Shown here piece by piece: positions 1 to 11,700 of a stretch of 64,000 nt of DNA. The notes beneath the pieces were generated by a model, which ran no database searches, was not told where the DNA came from, and saw only the letters and a program-made list of their open reading frames with translations. Source of the DNA: Spizellomyces sp. 'palustris' (lineage: Eukaryota > Chytridiomycota > Chytridiomycetes > Spizellomycetales > Spizellomycetaceae); assembly GCA_006535965.1 (NCBI GenBank), contig QEAR01000094.1:17727-81726 (forward strand), read 5' to 3'. How positions within the stretch are numbered: position 1 is the stretch's first letter; every line of letters starts with the position of its first letter. Position numbers and translations under genes: made by a program.

Positions 1-446
1 ATTCGTGTCTCACGATCTTGCTTCTCCTCTGAATAAGTCGAACACAAGCACACTGCGAGCGTATACACAAGCCCTCTCAATGGCAGTGCAAGCTGAGAAA
101 AGCAATCGGGCTATGGTCGGTCTCGGCAGTGATATGTAATAAAGGACTCTAGCATTAGTTTCATGACGCATATCGGCCAGAAAATAGAGAACGTGGCTGC
201 CGCCCGTGTTGAGATGGATAACAACGCTGCATGACTATCTCTTAGCCATACATTCATCGACGACCTCAAGGGACCTTGGTCAAACTATATATTTTCAGGG
301 CACTGTTGCTCGCATATCTGCACCACCCAATGCCACTTGCACCCCACGCGTTTATACACATTAGAAAATTATCAGACTATACTACCGAAAAAACAATCCT
401 AAAGATAAAAACAAAAAAATGAAAGAAAATGACCTGCATTTCCACA
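1..446. other. Intergenic flank, no gene seen
   Basis: No open frame or recognisable element stands out on either strand. The right end is the 3-prime flank of the minus-strand SH3 gene and is A-rich between 380 and 430, which suits a polyadenylation region. The left edge is cut by the window. Confidence 0.5.
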
Positions 447-2277
447 TCAAGTTGCACTATCCGCGAGGAGGCTATCCCATCTCGACACGAACGCATCGCC
501 ACATATCGTTCCGCGTTCACCGTCCTCGCCTTCACGTACCCGGACGCATTTGATGGGAAAAACACCTTCCCGCGCAGCACAGGTGCCGTCCCTTTCTAGA
601 ATGCCTCCATGGCACCATCCGTCCTCCCATACTCGCCATATACTGACCCGGTCGCCGACAGAGACTTTGAGCTCGTCATTCCGTTCAGGTTTGTGTGATG
701 ACAAAATGAGGTAGTTGTACGAGGATGTCGACGATGTAGTGGATACGGATAAGCGATCCGCGGGGTAAAAGCTGGGAGCGGGCGGTGATGATGACAAGTC
801 GCTGCTTGTTGACGTTGTTGACATTGACACGATCGAGGCCGCTCGGAGTGGGGAAGGTCGTAGCGGTACGCTATTAGAAGTGCGGTTCGATCCAACGTGC
901 CGTGCACCAGGAGAATCGCGGGCCGCAGCGGGCGCGGGGATCTTTGGACCCAACAATCCCTCCCATTCAGAACGTTCGCGGTCAATCTCCTTTGAACGTC
1001 GTTCCAGTGTCTTGTTCCAGTGTCTTTTCATTTCTTGCCGCTCGCGTTGCTGTTGGAGGTATCCAGGGTGATCCATGGACGGATCCACGTCGGGTGGTGC
1101 TGTTTCCATTGAACCAACCGCACCGGTTAAAGGTGATGCGGTCCATTGGGGAGAATTGCTCGATTTCGCGCGTGAAAGCGTGTCGGATCGAGCGAGGAGT
1201 ACCAGAGGAGGCATAGATGATGATGTAGCATTTGCCACAGTCGTCATAGACGGGGTCATAGACGGCGCGCTGCGTTTTGGATGATCCTCATCTTCATCAG
1301 CGCTTTCGTCCCTTTTCAGGGTCAAATCCTCTTGACTCTCCTGTCGCGGGAAATCGAATCTCCTCTTTTTTCTCGTCACCAAGAAGGTTGTTACTGTAGC
1401 CAAGACAATGATCCCGCCCACGGTTCCTCCCACGCCGCCGCCAATGACACGAGATCGTTCAGCTTCTTTTCCTTCACCGAGTTCCTGGTTGGCTTCTTCA
1501 GCCGGGCGTGTTCCCGAAGGATATTGATCTGATGGACCTGGGGATCCATTGTCTCCAGAGCCGCGATGGGGGATGGATGGAGTTGGGCGAGATGGACGTG
1601 GGGTGGTCGTAGTACGCGGTCGAGAGTCTGCAAGCGTAAAATAAATTGTCAATGAACGCGTCATGAAAAAGGATTTCCGCCGCGCGTCAAGCCAGTGCCC
1701 TGGTCCTGTCGTACCAAACGCGACGCTTTGCCAACAGACACTGTCGTACGTATAGCGTCACATGTCGTACCGCGAAAGCCGCAATGGTTCAAAGCAAGTG
1801 TCGTATTGGTCGTTACTGGCGACAGCCAATGTACAAAATTTTGTAGGTGAAAAGTCGCCAAGGCACTCGCCCCAACTCCCTGAACAGTTAACCCTTTGTT
1901 CTTGCGCCTTTTTGCGACGCGTATCGCCCGCTGGCTCGCCCGCTGCCCCGCCCATGCCACTCACCTGTCTTATTATTCATGAGGGACTTGACAGTCGAAC
2001 AGGCCAATGGTGAAAAGACTTGCACATTGCCACACGAGCAGGAAATGCAGTTGCCATTGGCAGCATTCTTGCAGACAAACAAGACGCTGTTCCTTTGACA
2101 CTCTTGACAGGTCAGACTCTTTTCCCAGCAGGCGTCGTTGTAGCTTTGACAGAATTGAGACGTGACGGGGTGAGCGAACGCGCCGTAATGTGTCGTCGTG
2201 GTAGAAACAAACAAGAGGATGAAAACAATGAAAGCGACGAGAGGCGGATTCGCCGTTGTTGTCGTCAGATCCAGCAT
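447..2277 (-). CDS. Secreted-N-terminus single-span membrane protein with cytoplasmic C-terminal SH3 domain
   Basis: Exon 1 (2277-1965) starts at the first true ATG. It encodes a hydrophobic signal segment (AFIVFILLFV) and then a cysteine-rich ectodomain with about nine Cys (CWEKSLTCQEC, CISCSCG). It ends at a GTGAGT donor. A middle exon near 1815-1700 would add a Thr-rich stretch. The last exon starts near 1630 after TTGCAG and runs to the stop at 447. It holds a Ser/Pro/Thr stalk, a transmembrane helix (GGIIVLATVTTFLV) with a KKRR stop-transfer, a Ser-rich tail and a C-terminal SH3 domain (DELKVSVGDRVSIWRVWEDG, then FPIKCVRV). The layout resembles a surface sensor coupled to polarity or MAPK scaffolds, as in Fus1-like proteins; that role is inference. 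The middle exon donor is unclear because GTACGACA occurs three times there. Confidence 0.72.
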
Positions 2278-3116
2278 CGTACGCAATCGTACGCGATCGA
2301 TGGCCAATGCAAAAGAAGACTTGCTTTTATGCCGACACCATGTCTAAAATACACAATAGCAGAGAACAAATAGCCAGCAATAAAAAGAATGGGCGATGGG
2401 GGATGATCAAAAGTTTAAGTGTGGGCTGTGTCGCTTTTGAACCTGCCCGCCTGCCCATCCCAACCCCCACATGCCTTTTTTTTGGCACACGTCTTGTGTG
2501 AATTTTGCGCAATGAGGGGAGCGTGTCATTCGCTTAGTCACCGTTGCGTCTTTCCACGCTGTGTGCCCGCTGTGATTTTCGCCCTTCTGGCGTATTGTGA
2601 ATGCATGGTGGTTGGAATGATTTGTCACTATTGACACGTGAGTTGATCTTTGAGTTGTTTGTAGTCATTGTACTAACCAACCACCCCTCATAGGTCCTCC
2701 CCTCATAAGCCGTGCTTGCCATTGCGGGGGGTCCTTGAGTGCCAATGGTCCCAATTGAAAAGAAAATTTCATTTTACGACGCCTTTCTCTGAAAAAGAAA
2801 AACGTCTCGAATGTCTCCTTTCATGGAGGGGGAGGAGGAGAAATAAAAAAATGCGCCGCTCGCCCTTTACGTCTCGTTTCTTTTACCCTTTCTTTTGTTG
2901 CGTAATCCTTCATTCTTTTGGAGGGGGAGCTGCGCAAAATCCAACAAGGATCCCCTTTACCTGCTGCAGGGCATTTTACTGCGCATTTTTAGATACGCAT
3001 TCATTATCCCATCCCTTGCTCCTTTTTTTTTAAAAGGCCTCTTTCTTTTGCATGGAGACAAGCAGATATATATATTGTGACGAGTTGGGCACACTCCAAT
3101 AGCCAAGCATTTCAAT
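2278..3116. promoter_or_regulatory. Divergent promoter between the TM-SH3 and PX-PB1 genes
   Basis: This 840-bp gap separates two outward-facing genes. It contains CACGTG at 2635-2640, pyrimidine-rich tracts before 3050, and a TATA-like run 40 bp before the right-hand ATG. No convincing coding frame was seen. Confidence 0.5.
3067..3075 (+). promoter_or_regulatory. TATA-like element upstream of the PX-PB1 gene
   Basis: Alternating TATATATAT lies 42 bp before the ATG at 3117. This spacing would allow only a very short 5-prime leader. Confidence 0.4.
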
Positions 3117-5351
3117 ATGCCTCCTCGACCACTTCCGGCCGCTGTAAAGTTGGCTCCCGTCTTGGAAACCGCTCGCGTCTCTGCATACCAAAAGTTTGAC
3201 GACGGAAAGATTTGGTACAAGGTCAATGTCATTCCGTCAACCGTCACTGGAAACACGAGAAACAAGCGCCTCTCGTTTGTAGCTGCCCCACGTCCCTATG
3301 CTGTCTGGAGACGCTACGACCACTTTGTAGACTTTCACACGGCTCTCGCCGCACAGCTGAAAAAGGATCCCTCTGCGGCTACTGGCCGGAGATTGCCCCA
3401 GCTCCCGAAAAGCAGATTTTTTGTCACTCGCGCAGTCTGCGAGGAGCGCGTGACAAGGTTAGATGCCTACACTAGAGAGCTATTGACCATGCCAGAGCGT
3501 GTGACGAGAAATCTCCTGTTTGGCGAATTCTTTGGGCTGTGGATCAAAGATATTGAACCCGGGCGAGATTTGAACGATTTGAGGACAGGCGCAAAGCCAG
3601 AGGATGACGAAGACATTCCTTTGGACGAGCCTTGGTTAAAGCCCGTAGAAGAAAAACGAATGTCCAGAAAGCTTGAAATGCGCTCTCTCGGTCGCGGACT
3701 CAACACTCTCCTTAGAGCAACAAGTGCAGAATTCGCTGCGGTTCTGGGTCCCCCTACACCCCCAAAGTCTCCAGAGCACAGGCGATCGCCTTCAGCAGGA
3801 TCGGCCAAGCCGGCCCGCAAATCTAGAGACAGTACAGGCAGTAATTACACCGCCGAAATGGAAGACTATGCACAGGCCTTTGTGGCTGCCGTGTTGGCTG
3901 GCGAAGTGAAATCGGCTCAGGAGGATGATTTGAGGACGAACACCATGGCAAAAACTCGTCAGCTTCAGCAGGAGGTCAAAAGTGCTGGGCCGGTGCTTAC
4001 GACAATGGAACGCGCACAAAATGAAAGGGGCAAATCTCTCGAGTACCTTGGTATACCTCCTGACATCCCCAAAAGGGCACAGTCTCACGGATGGGCGAGC
4101 TCGTCATCAAGTCCCGTCCCTCCCTCACCTACGCTCTCCAATTCGTCAGCCACCTCGACTGACGCGGAATCAGGAGCAGCGTCAGGAGGCGACGAGTCAT
4201 CAGCACTCCCTTCACCCTCCACAGCTCAATTTCGCATGTTAGGCACTCCCTCACCCACACCTATACAGTCCCCCGGTCTTACTAGTACGCGTGCCATTGG
4301 TATGAAATCGAGCGAGAGACAGAGAACCCTCGCTCGCGGTGCAACTGTCCAATCTGTTGCCCCTCGGCATCCTATGGCCAAGCGCACCGGAACTGTCACG
4401 GGAGCACGACGAGACCCTTCACCACCCCAGGGAAGGAAGAACATTCTTGTCAACTCATCACTTCAACGTAGCCTGACGTTAACTCGGCATTACAGTACAC
4501 CCAGTTTGGACCGGATCGCAAGTCCATCCAATGAGAAAAATCCAACTATTCCCGTCTCTCCCGTCAGTCCCCCTCCATTCAGTGCCGGTCCAAACCTCAT
4601 GCCCTCCCTTCCAGACCCCTCTGTCTCCCCCGCCCCTCCGCCAGCAGGCCTCCACCGCAACCTGTCTGAACCCTCTCTTCAAACTCTAGAGCGAACAGCA
4701 ACGGTTGGGCGCCAAGTTAAACGCGAACGTTCTCTCCTCAAACGGACAAAAACCATCGGCACGCGGCTGAAACCTGCTCCCAAACCGGTAATTCCCAAAG
4801 AACTTGAAGACATGTCCACCGTCCCCCCTTGGAACCGCGATCCGAAAGTTCTCCAACGCCAAGGATCCGTCAGATTGGGTGTCGTCACGCACGACGATCC
4901 TCCATCGATGGCTCCACTGTACAGAAGTAATACTACTATAGCCCCAACGCGTAAACCTGAAATTATCACCAGAGTCCAAAAACCAAACCAAGCCATCTTG
5001 TCCCCGATCCCAGGCCTTCCGCCCCACAAGGCAAAACGGTCTTCCCTCCTCTTTCGATCTCACTCCTTGTCCTCCCAAGCGGAGCTTCCGAGCCATTTCA
5101 TCCAACTGAAGGCCCTCCATGATCCTCACATTATTTTGTTGAAAATCTCGCGAACTGTGCCGTTGCCCGACGTGCTCGACAGATTGAGTCGAAAGTTTTC
5201 CATGGTTGTAGGAAAGGAAGTCAAGATTATTGGAGTGACTTACAAAGATCCCGAAGACCACATGATCACTGTTACAGATGAAGAAGATTGGATCATATGC
5301 AAGGATATGTGTGTTGGGAGGTTGTGTGTGTGGGCAAAGGTCAATGATTGA
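3117..5351 (+). CDS. PX- and PB1-domain scaffold protein (Bem1/NoxR-like, no SH3)
   Basis: A single 744-codon exon. Residues about 17-145 form a PX phosphoinositide-binding domain: YAVWRRYDHFVDFH, a proline-rich LPQLPKSRF segment, then TRLDAYTRELL. Residues 200-660 are low-complexity Ser/Pro/Thr with basic patches and look disordered. The last 80 residues form a PB1 fold (ALHDPHIILLKISRTVPLPD, then an acidic TDEEDWIICKD OPCA-like end). In Bem1/Scd2 a PX and a PB1 follow two SH3 domains, and the PB1 binds the Cdc42 exchange factor. Here both outer domains are present but no SH3 is visible. The likely role is membrane-targeted assembly of Cdc42 or NADPH-oxidase type complexes. The domain calls are firm; the partner is inference. 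Confidence 0.85.
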   Translation: MPPRPLPAAVKLAPVLETARVSAYQKFDDGKIWYKVNVIPSTVTGNTRNKRLSFVAAPRPYAVWRRYDHFVDFHTALAAQLKKDPSAATGRRLPQLPKSRFFVTRAVCEERVTRLDAYTRELLTMPERVTRNLLFGEFFGLWIKDIEPGRDLNDLRTGAKPEDDEDIPLDEPWLKPVEEKRMSRKLEMRSLGRGLNTLLRATSAEFAAVLGPPTPPKSPEHRRSPSAGSAKPARKSRDSTGSNYTAEMEDYAQAFVAAVLAGEVKSAQEDDLRTNTMAKTRQLQQEVKSAGPVLTTMERAQNERGKSLEYLGIPPDIPKRAQSHGWASSSSSPVPPSPTLSNSSATSTDAESGAASGGDESSALPSPSTAQFRMLGTPSPTPIQSPGLTSTRAIGMKSSERQRTLARGATVQSVAPRHPMAKRTGTVTGARRDPSPPQGRKNILVNSSLQRSLTLTRHYSTPSLDRIASPSNEKNPTIPVSPVSPPPFSAGPNLMPSLPDPSVSPAPPPAGLHRNLSEPSLQTLERTATVGRQVKRERSLLKRTKTIGTRLKPAPKPVIPKELEDMSTVPPWNRDPKVLQRQGSVRLGVVTHDDPPSMAPLYRSNTTIAPTRKPEIITRVQKPNQAILSPIPGLPPHKAKRSSLLFRSHSLSSQAELPSHFIQLKALHDPHIILLKISRTVPLPDVLDRLSRKFSMVVGKEVKIIGVTYKDPEDHMITVTDEEDWIICKDMCVGRLCVWAKVND

Positions 5352-5619
5352 GTTGTCACCTTGTTGTTAAAAGTGTCCTATCGTAAGCCGTTTTTTATTA
5401 TGTTATAGATTGTATTTAGGAGAGTAAGCTGCATAGATTATCTCGGAAAGGGCTTTTACTCTGCCATTGTAAAGGGAGTATAGCCGTATCTTATATTACT
5501 TTTGGACAACTCTAGACAAAAACGATGGCCATTAAAAGGAAAATAGGACTATATTTCACAAACAATTCGTAAGCCTAACTACCAACAAGAACCATCAAAC
5601 AACCATCTCGCCGAAACGT

Positions 5620-6295
5620 TTACTCGTCCTCCAACACCACGTCCTCATCATCCTCATCATCCTCTTCACCTTCCATCTTTTCTCCCTCTGGCAGATTTGC
5701 AAAATCAATCTTGACCCCTCGTGTACGGGTTTCAATAATGTTGGCAGCATCAATTTCAACCAAATCCTCTTCCTCTGTTTCAGGACCCAAAATCAATACA
5801 TGCCATTTCCCTCAACCATCACGGTTCTCACTCACCAAAATCAACATGATCCTCATCATCTACCTCCATCTTGTCCTCATCCTCCTCGCTCTCTTCTTCT
5901 TGCTCTGATTCGCCAACCTTGGGCTGCTCTTCTTCTAAACGTTCAAATACACATCGGTTTCCGGTTTTGCATATCATGATAGAATGCAAGATATTACCTT
6001 TGGGCACCTCTTCTTGGATGGCGGGGGCTGCAGCGGCTTTGAGGGATTCAATGGTAGGTTTTGTGGATCTGCGATGAGGTGTGGGAAATCATGTAATGAG
6101 AAAAACTGTACTAGTTGCAAGTCTCTGCACCAAGTGTTTCTGAATCCTTCTTGCTCCTCTTCCCTTTCTTTTTGCACCCCAAGATAGAATTGTGTGCAAA
6201 GAACGCCCGGAATGGATCGTTCAGATATCCAGATCTACTTACTCGTCAAACTCCACTGAAGCATCTTTCACCTCGGGTTCGGTGGTAGCAAGCAT
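5620..6295 (-). CDS. CHZ1: Histone H2A.Z chaperone CHZ1
   Basis: Four exons join in frame. The protein starts MLATTEPEVKDASVEFDE, passes through a long Glu/Asp tract, and carries a CHZ motif: DLVEIDAANIIETRTRG followed by VKIDF. It ends in a second acidic tail (EDDEDDEDVVLEDE) before the TAA at 5620. CHZ1 delivers H2A.Z-H2B dimers to the SWR1 chromatin remodeller; the acidic arms and the Arg-rich CHZ helix contact the dimer. Donors GTAAGT, GTAATA and GTGAGT and acceptors CGCAG, GTTTAG and AACAG give the frame. The usual IIGRRTRG core is here IIETRTRG. The small size and lack of long exons make the gene easy to miss. Confidence 0.85.
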
Positions 6296-6779
6296 AGCGA
6301 CGGTGTAACGGAGAAAGTGTAATCAAGAAAGAGTAAAGATATTGTACGGGTTTGATGAACGACCTTTGAAGATGGTTTAGTGAGGAACAATGGTGGGGGG
6401 GAGATGCACGCCTTTTTATATGTCGGGGGATTGTCCGAACTAGGGACTTGTCCGGATGGCTCCTGAACATAGTTTTGGTTAAATGACCATGTGTTACGTG
6501 ACTCGGAACATGACGATGAATGCAAAATATACAGTTTTCTATATACTTGGCACAGAACTTTGTGCAGCGCGTCCAGTGAATCCATTGACGTACGTTGAAT
6601 AGGTCAATTGTACTACATTCTCTAGTTATTTCATACAAAGACAAGCAACGTAACATGTTCCAAACAAAACGCAAAATAATAGGATAAGGCCACAGAAATG
6701 TCAAACAACCTTCAACTCTATGCTTTCTAATGATGTTAATGAATAGGCCAGTCCAAGACATAGGTAACTTTTGAAGCAA
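6296..6779. other. Gap between CHZ1 and DMC1, no gene seen
   Basis: This 484-bp stretch is the 5-prime flank of CHZ1 and the 3-prime flank of DMC1, both on the minus strand. It is AT-rich. One antisense-looking open frame overlaps CHZ1 exon 1 and has no recognisable protein character. Confidence 0.4.
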
Positions 6780-8401
6780 CTAGTCTTTAGCATCCGCGAT
6801 ACCACCTTCGGTGATTTGATACACTGAAAGGTTTTAACATTAGATTGAACGGAGGCAGGAAAGACTAGTAGACATTACCAGCTTCCGATTCCGGTACGTC
6901 TGGTGAATCATAAATCTTGCAAATCCTTGTTTCTCCTCTCCCTTTACGAAGATAAAGGCGAGTGGTCGAAGCGTGAGCCAAAACGTGTCCACCAATAGGC
7001 TTCTTGGGATCAGCAACGAAGGTCAATCCTGCTCCGGGGTCCGCACACATCTGTCAAAGCTTATGTATTTAGCTTGGAGTGCGTATTCTTACGGTCAGCG
7101 CAATGCATACCTGATTCGTGATAAATATGGCAACATTGAACTCTTCCGCAATACGCATCAGCTTCGCCATCATCTGATTGAGACGCTGTTGACGCTCGGC
7201 AAGCTCTCCACGGCCACTATAGTCAGTCCTGAATAAGGCAATGATCGAGTCAATGACCACTAAGCGATACTGCCGTTCTTCACAAAGCCGAGCAGCCAGG
7301 TGGTTCAAGAGCTCCATTTGGTGCTCGCTATTGTGCGCCCGGGCCACTGCAATATTATCAAGTGCAGCTTCTCCATCAACTCCAAAGCGGGTTGCGATGG
7401 CCTTGATACGCTCTGGACGGAAGGTGCCTTCAGTGTCGATGAACGCGGCCTAACGTGTATAGGTGAGTACTCTGTAGGGGACTTTATTACAAGAGAGGAA
7501 GCAACTTGCCTTCCCATTACCGCCACCCATAGACGTTGGCAATTGCGCCATGACACAGAGAGTGTGAGACAACTGCGTCTTTCCTGTACGGAACTCGCCA
7601 AAGGCTTCAGTGATTGACATGGTCTGTACGCCTCCCCCAAGTAGAGTGTCAAACTCCTTGCAGCCTGTGGATATGCGAACTACACTTTTCCGCTTCGATT
7701 CAAGCTCAGTTCCCGTCATAAAGCTGCAAGGCAGCAGCTTGTTCGCGGCTTCTTTCATCTTTTCAATCTTGGCTTCAGATAAGCCCTTGACTTTCGCAAG
7801 ATTGCGGCACGTTGTCATCTGGACGGCCTGGCGGTCGCGGTGGTAAATAGCCACTTTTCCAGTTACAGAGAAGGAAATGCTCAAATTACCCTAACGGTGG
7901 TGAGGCCATTCCCTTTCAATTTTTGAATGTCTGCACTATTGATTCCAGCGTCTTGGAGCTTCTCCACCTTATCCAATGTACGTCAGAGATAGTATGTAGC
8001 GCAGAATTCTGTACACTCGCTTACCTCCATGAAATCCTGAGAGGTCCATCATGTAGGGTGGTGAGAGAAGAATAACCAATAGAGTGCAATAGAACATAAT
8101 ATTACCGGGGAGACCTGTGAGGGTGGAGGAAATTTTAAGATGATGGCATGCAGTTCGATTATCATATGTACTGGATAGCCCCTTGTCTGGCCACCCGGAC
8201 TATCTGCGCGAACATGCCTCATTCGCCATGCTCATGACCTTTCCCACCACCACTATTATGACAGCATTTATGATTTCCGACTCGCGCTTATGATGCACCA
8301 AGCGTTTCATGTGGTTGAAAACGTATTCCCACCTAAACTCTTACCTCAAATTCCTCTTCAAACTCTTCATCGGCAACCAGCCGATCTTGCATATCAGTCA
8401 T
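6780..8401 (-). CDS. DMC1: Meiotic recombinase DMC1 (RecA/RAD51 family)
   Basis: The model starts [19 protein letters not shown] at 8401. A tiny exon (DFME) near 8028-8039 and two small exons then give the helix-hairpin-helix region ([39 protein letters not shown]). The core has the DMC1/RAD51 Walker [14 protein letters not shown] and Walker [15 protein letters not shown]. Further marks are [19 protein letters not shown], and a C-terminus of [19 protein letters not shown] to [26 protein letters not shown], the tail ADAKD and the N-terminal layout suit DMC1 better than RAD51. It catalyses homology search and strand exchange in meiosis. At least eight exons, length about 335 residues, no missing catalytic motif. 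Confidence 0.93.
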
Positions 8402-8787
8402 CTTGACAGAACTGGACCAGAGTACGGCCGCGTTCGGTTGAGATGTAGAGAACGTGTCTTGGAAAGCAGCAAACAGGAGCACCGGGCGCTACTATGCTAA
8501 TGTAAGTAAGTGAAGCTGATATATGATATATGAAATAGAACGATGCTTCACCCAGGGAGGCAGAGCGTGGGAGCGGAAGTTAGTCTTAAACCTGCGCTTA
8601 CGAGCGAAAGTTAGCCTTAAACTTAAATGCATGGGAACCAAGTTTACAAGTTCGACACGTGATGGCGGCCCGCACTCAATCCTGCACGCAGAGGAAGCCT
8701 ACCCGCAGCCTTACGTCAGCGTCGGACTTATTGTTGCTCTTAATGAGCAATTTCCCAAACTTACACTAGCCACCGAACAGAACTATA
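8402..8787. promoter_or_regulatory. Divergent promoter between DMC1 and the TmcB-like gene
   Basis: A 386-bp gap between outward-facing genes with CACGTG at 8656-8661. If the plus-strand protein starts upstream of 8788, part of this region could be coding; an open frame runs from 8523 but ends before joining the membrane region. Confidence 0.4.
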
Positions 8788-11700
8788 ATGCTCTCGTTCA
8801 GTATGTCAAGGAGGACGACAGGTCTTCGTCGCAGTGGCGTTGGGCTTGCTGACGCGAACCGGCGGGATGCCAAGTTGCTGGATATGACCGTAGGTTCTAT
8901 TTCACTTTTTGCATGTTATTGGACACTGTCTGGCATACGCCCTAATGGTGTCTTCGCTGCGATTTTAAAGTTTGGCTTGCTCTTTGCAATGACCCAAGGG
9001 AATCATATCAATCCCACCCTCGCGCTTTGCATTCAAGTTTTGGAGGATATTCAACTTTTTTCATTCAGTTTTCGCCGACAAAATGGATTCCGCTCTATGC
9101 CAAAGTGGATACCATATATCTTCAATCCTTTGAGCTGGAAGCCTGAGGGGCTGTCCTCCTTCCACGTGCTTTTCTACTGTGCGTTTACTGCCGCCGTGAT
9201 AACAGTGCTACTCACGTGCGTGGTAGCGTTTTCCATGAAGGGATCTAAATTGAAAGGTTGGGCTATTCCTTCGTAATGCTTTTATAACTGAACTGAATCA
9301 TTAACTGGAGTAAAGTTGTCTGGCCGCTCCAGGCATTACGGATCCTAACAACCCTTATCTCTACCGTTCTGTTTATTCCCATGATGGAAATCTTCATGCA
9401 TGCGTTCGCATGTTATGAGAGTACGACAAACGATGCACTACTCGTGTCCAATTCCACAGAGTGCTTTCACAACGATTTTTTGCCTACGTTCATTCTATCT
9501 ATACCTGGCATTCTATACCTGGTGTTGCAAGTCCCGATTACCAGTCTGGTATTCTTTCCCATTAATCCTAGGGGGGATGATTTGCATGCGAAGACTACCG
9601 GCCGTATTGACGCACTTTACCAACTATTTCGTATTGTGCTTGTCGTTTGCATTGAGATTGCCGAAGACAACCCAGCAGTTGTTGTGGCTGTTCTTGCTAT
9701 CTGTTGCTTCACGATGTTTTATATGACAGCGCGACAGCAGCCCTTTTTCTCTAAGCACATGAACGACCTACGGTGCGGAATACTTTTTGCTGGTTTTTGC
9801 TCAAGCATCCATGCCGGTGTCGTCTATGGGATGGGTGGAACAGAGAACGTCTCAGCGTTTGTAATCATCTGCGTGCTGCTGGTCCCAGAGTTTGCTTGCG
9901 GATTTGCAATGTCCTTCTATGCAAGATCCTGGATTGCAAACGGAGTCATTCAGAGATTACAAGGTGCTACCCTTTTCCATTTTGTGATAGTTATTTGAAA
10001 ATAATTGACCGTCTGCAATAGCCCGACAGAAGCAGGTGGCGCAAGGCCTTATTCCGAAAGAACAATCTTTGCCCGCTACGTCAATGATGTCAAAAGCATC
10101 TTTAAAAGCTTTGGAAGCCGAGGATTGTGTGATGGGGAGCACGGTCATGTCTGAGGATGCGGAAAAAGGCGCTCTAACTGGGAAAGTTCTTGAAAACGCT
10201 GGCAAGATTATCCGAAAGCGCTACGTACAGCCGTTGGTTATTTTTTCTCAGTTTCAAGTGCGTGACGATTGTAATTTGATGAGAATCCGAGAAAATGTCA
10301 CTAACGGAGCCGACTAGGATGTGGAGATCGCATGTCGCTTTTTGCAACAGAATCGTGATCCAGAGGCTCTCCAGCTTGCAAGAGCAATCTTTGCGGCCGG
10401 AGTCCGACAGTTTCCAAAGTCACCAAGGTTAAGACTAATGCAAGGTACGCTACATTCCCACTGGTGCCTGTTACAATGGCTAATCGACCTCGATCTCAGC
10501 ATATTACATTGCTTTGTACGATATATCGCACATTGATGAGGTTATTGATTGCCTTATCGCGGCCAAAGTAACGAAAAACTTGCAGTTTTGGTTTCGGAAC
10601 ATTGTACTAAAGCTTCTGTTAGAAATTGAAGCCAGCATTTGACACCCGCTTCTTTATATTCTTCGAAGAAAGAACCATGGAACAGGAAGACCGGAAAGAA
10701 GAGCTAATGATTTCGACACTCAATGTAACGGAATATGCTGAAATTACCGCGATGGAGCACGGTGAGTAGCGTCACAACAGCTTGTCGGTCATACAACTAA
10801 TACTTGTCACCCGACGACAGGCGCACAGCGATACCATTTAAACTCGCTTCTCTCGCTAAAATTACTATGGCAGTACCTAAAAAATGAAAAAATTGTTATT
10901 TCATGCATTCCGTATTTGCTTGAGGCAGTGGAAAGAAATCGGAAAATTGCTGATTTACACTATCAAAGCATCATCGACAAATATCCCGTACGTTTTGGCT
11001 TATGATTGAGACAACACCACTTGATGGATACCTAAACTTCTCACAGAAATCGAAGCAAGTATTGAGACGGTACAGCAATTTTCTTATCAATGTTTGCGGG
11101 GACCACGAAAAAGCAAGGAAGCTTCTTGAGGTGTGCCATTGGATCTTTTCTGAATATCTCGTGGTCTTTGCTTACCACTACACAGCGCGCAGAAGATATT
11201 GAAAACCAGGAAGTTCGCGAGAGTTCCATGCGGAGTGCGAATGAACGTCTGCGCCAAGAGAATCAGTTTATCAGTAAAGAGTTTGATATTGAAAATAACT
11301 CAGCATATGTACAGGCTGAAGAGCTCAGTATGCCAAGACAAGAGTGTGCGGACATCCGGGTGACGGATTTGGATCCCCATGCCCTAGGAGAGCCTGACAT
11401 TCCCCGTCGGACCGTATTGGATACGTCATCTGGCCGTCGTCGAAGCGTGAGGATTGAAGAAGAGGGGTCACTGGGAAGTGAAAAGCGTGACAAAAAAGTG
11501 AGCCTGGAGAGAAGGCCATCACCAGTTACTCCCGTCCCGATGATGGCAACCAAGCAGCCGAGTGTGGTTGACTCAACTGCGAGTTCGCAACGAGAAATAC
11601 GCCAACAGAAATATTATCGAGAGCTTATTGAATTTAAGCTCCTTGCTCCTGTTCAGCAATATCGATATCTTATCAGCATCGCTTTGTTTTGCCTCCTTGG

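Noticed and set aside
1391-1633. Minus-strand frame MQTLDRVLRPPHVHL
   Set aside because: Alternative frame of the TM-SH3 exon after the TTGCAG acceptor; it lacks the membrane helix and SH3 seen in the other frame.
4686-5261. Minus-strand open frame of 191 codons
   Set aside because: Antisense shadow of the PX-PB1 exon, with no recognisable domain or splice support.
6246-6779. Minus-strand frame of 177 codons between CHZ1 and DMC1
   Set aside because: It overlaps CHZ1 exon 1 in another frame and its composition is not protein-like.
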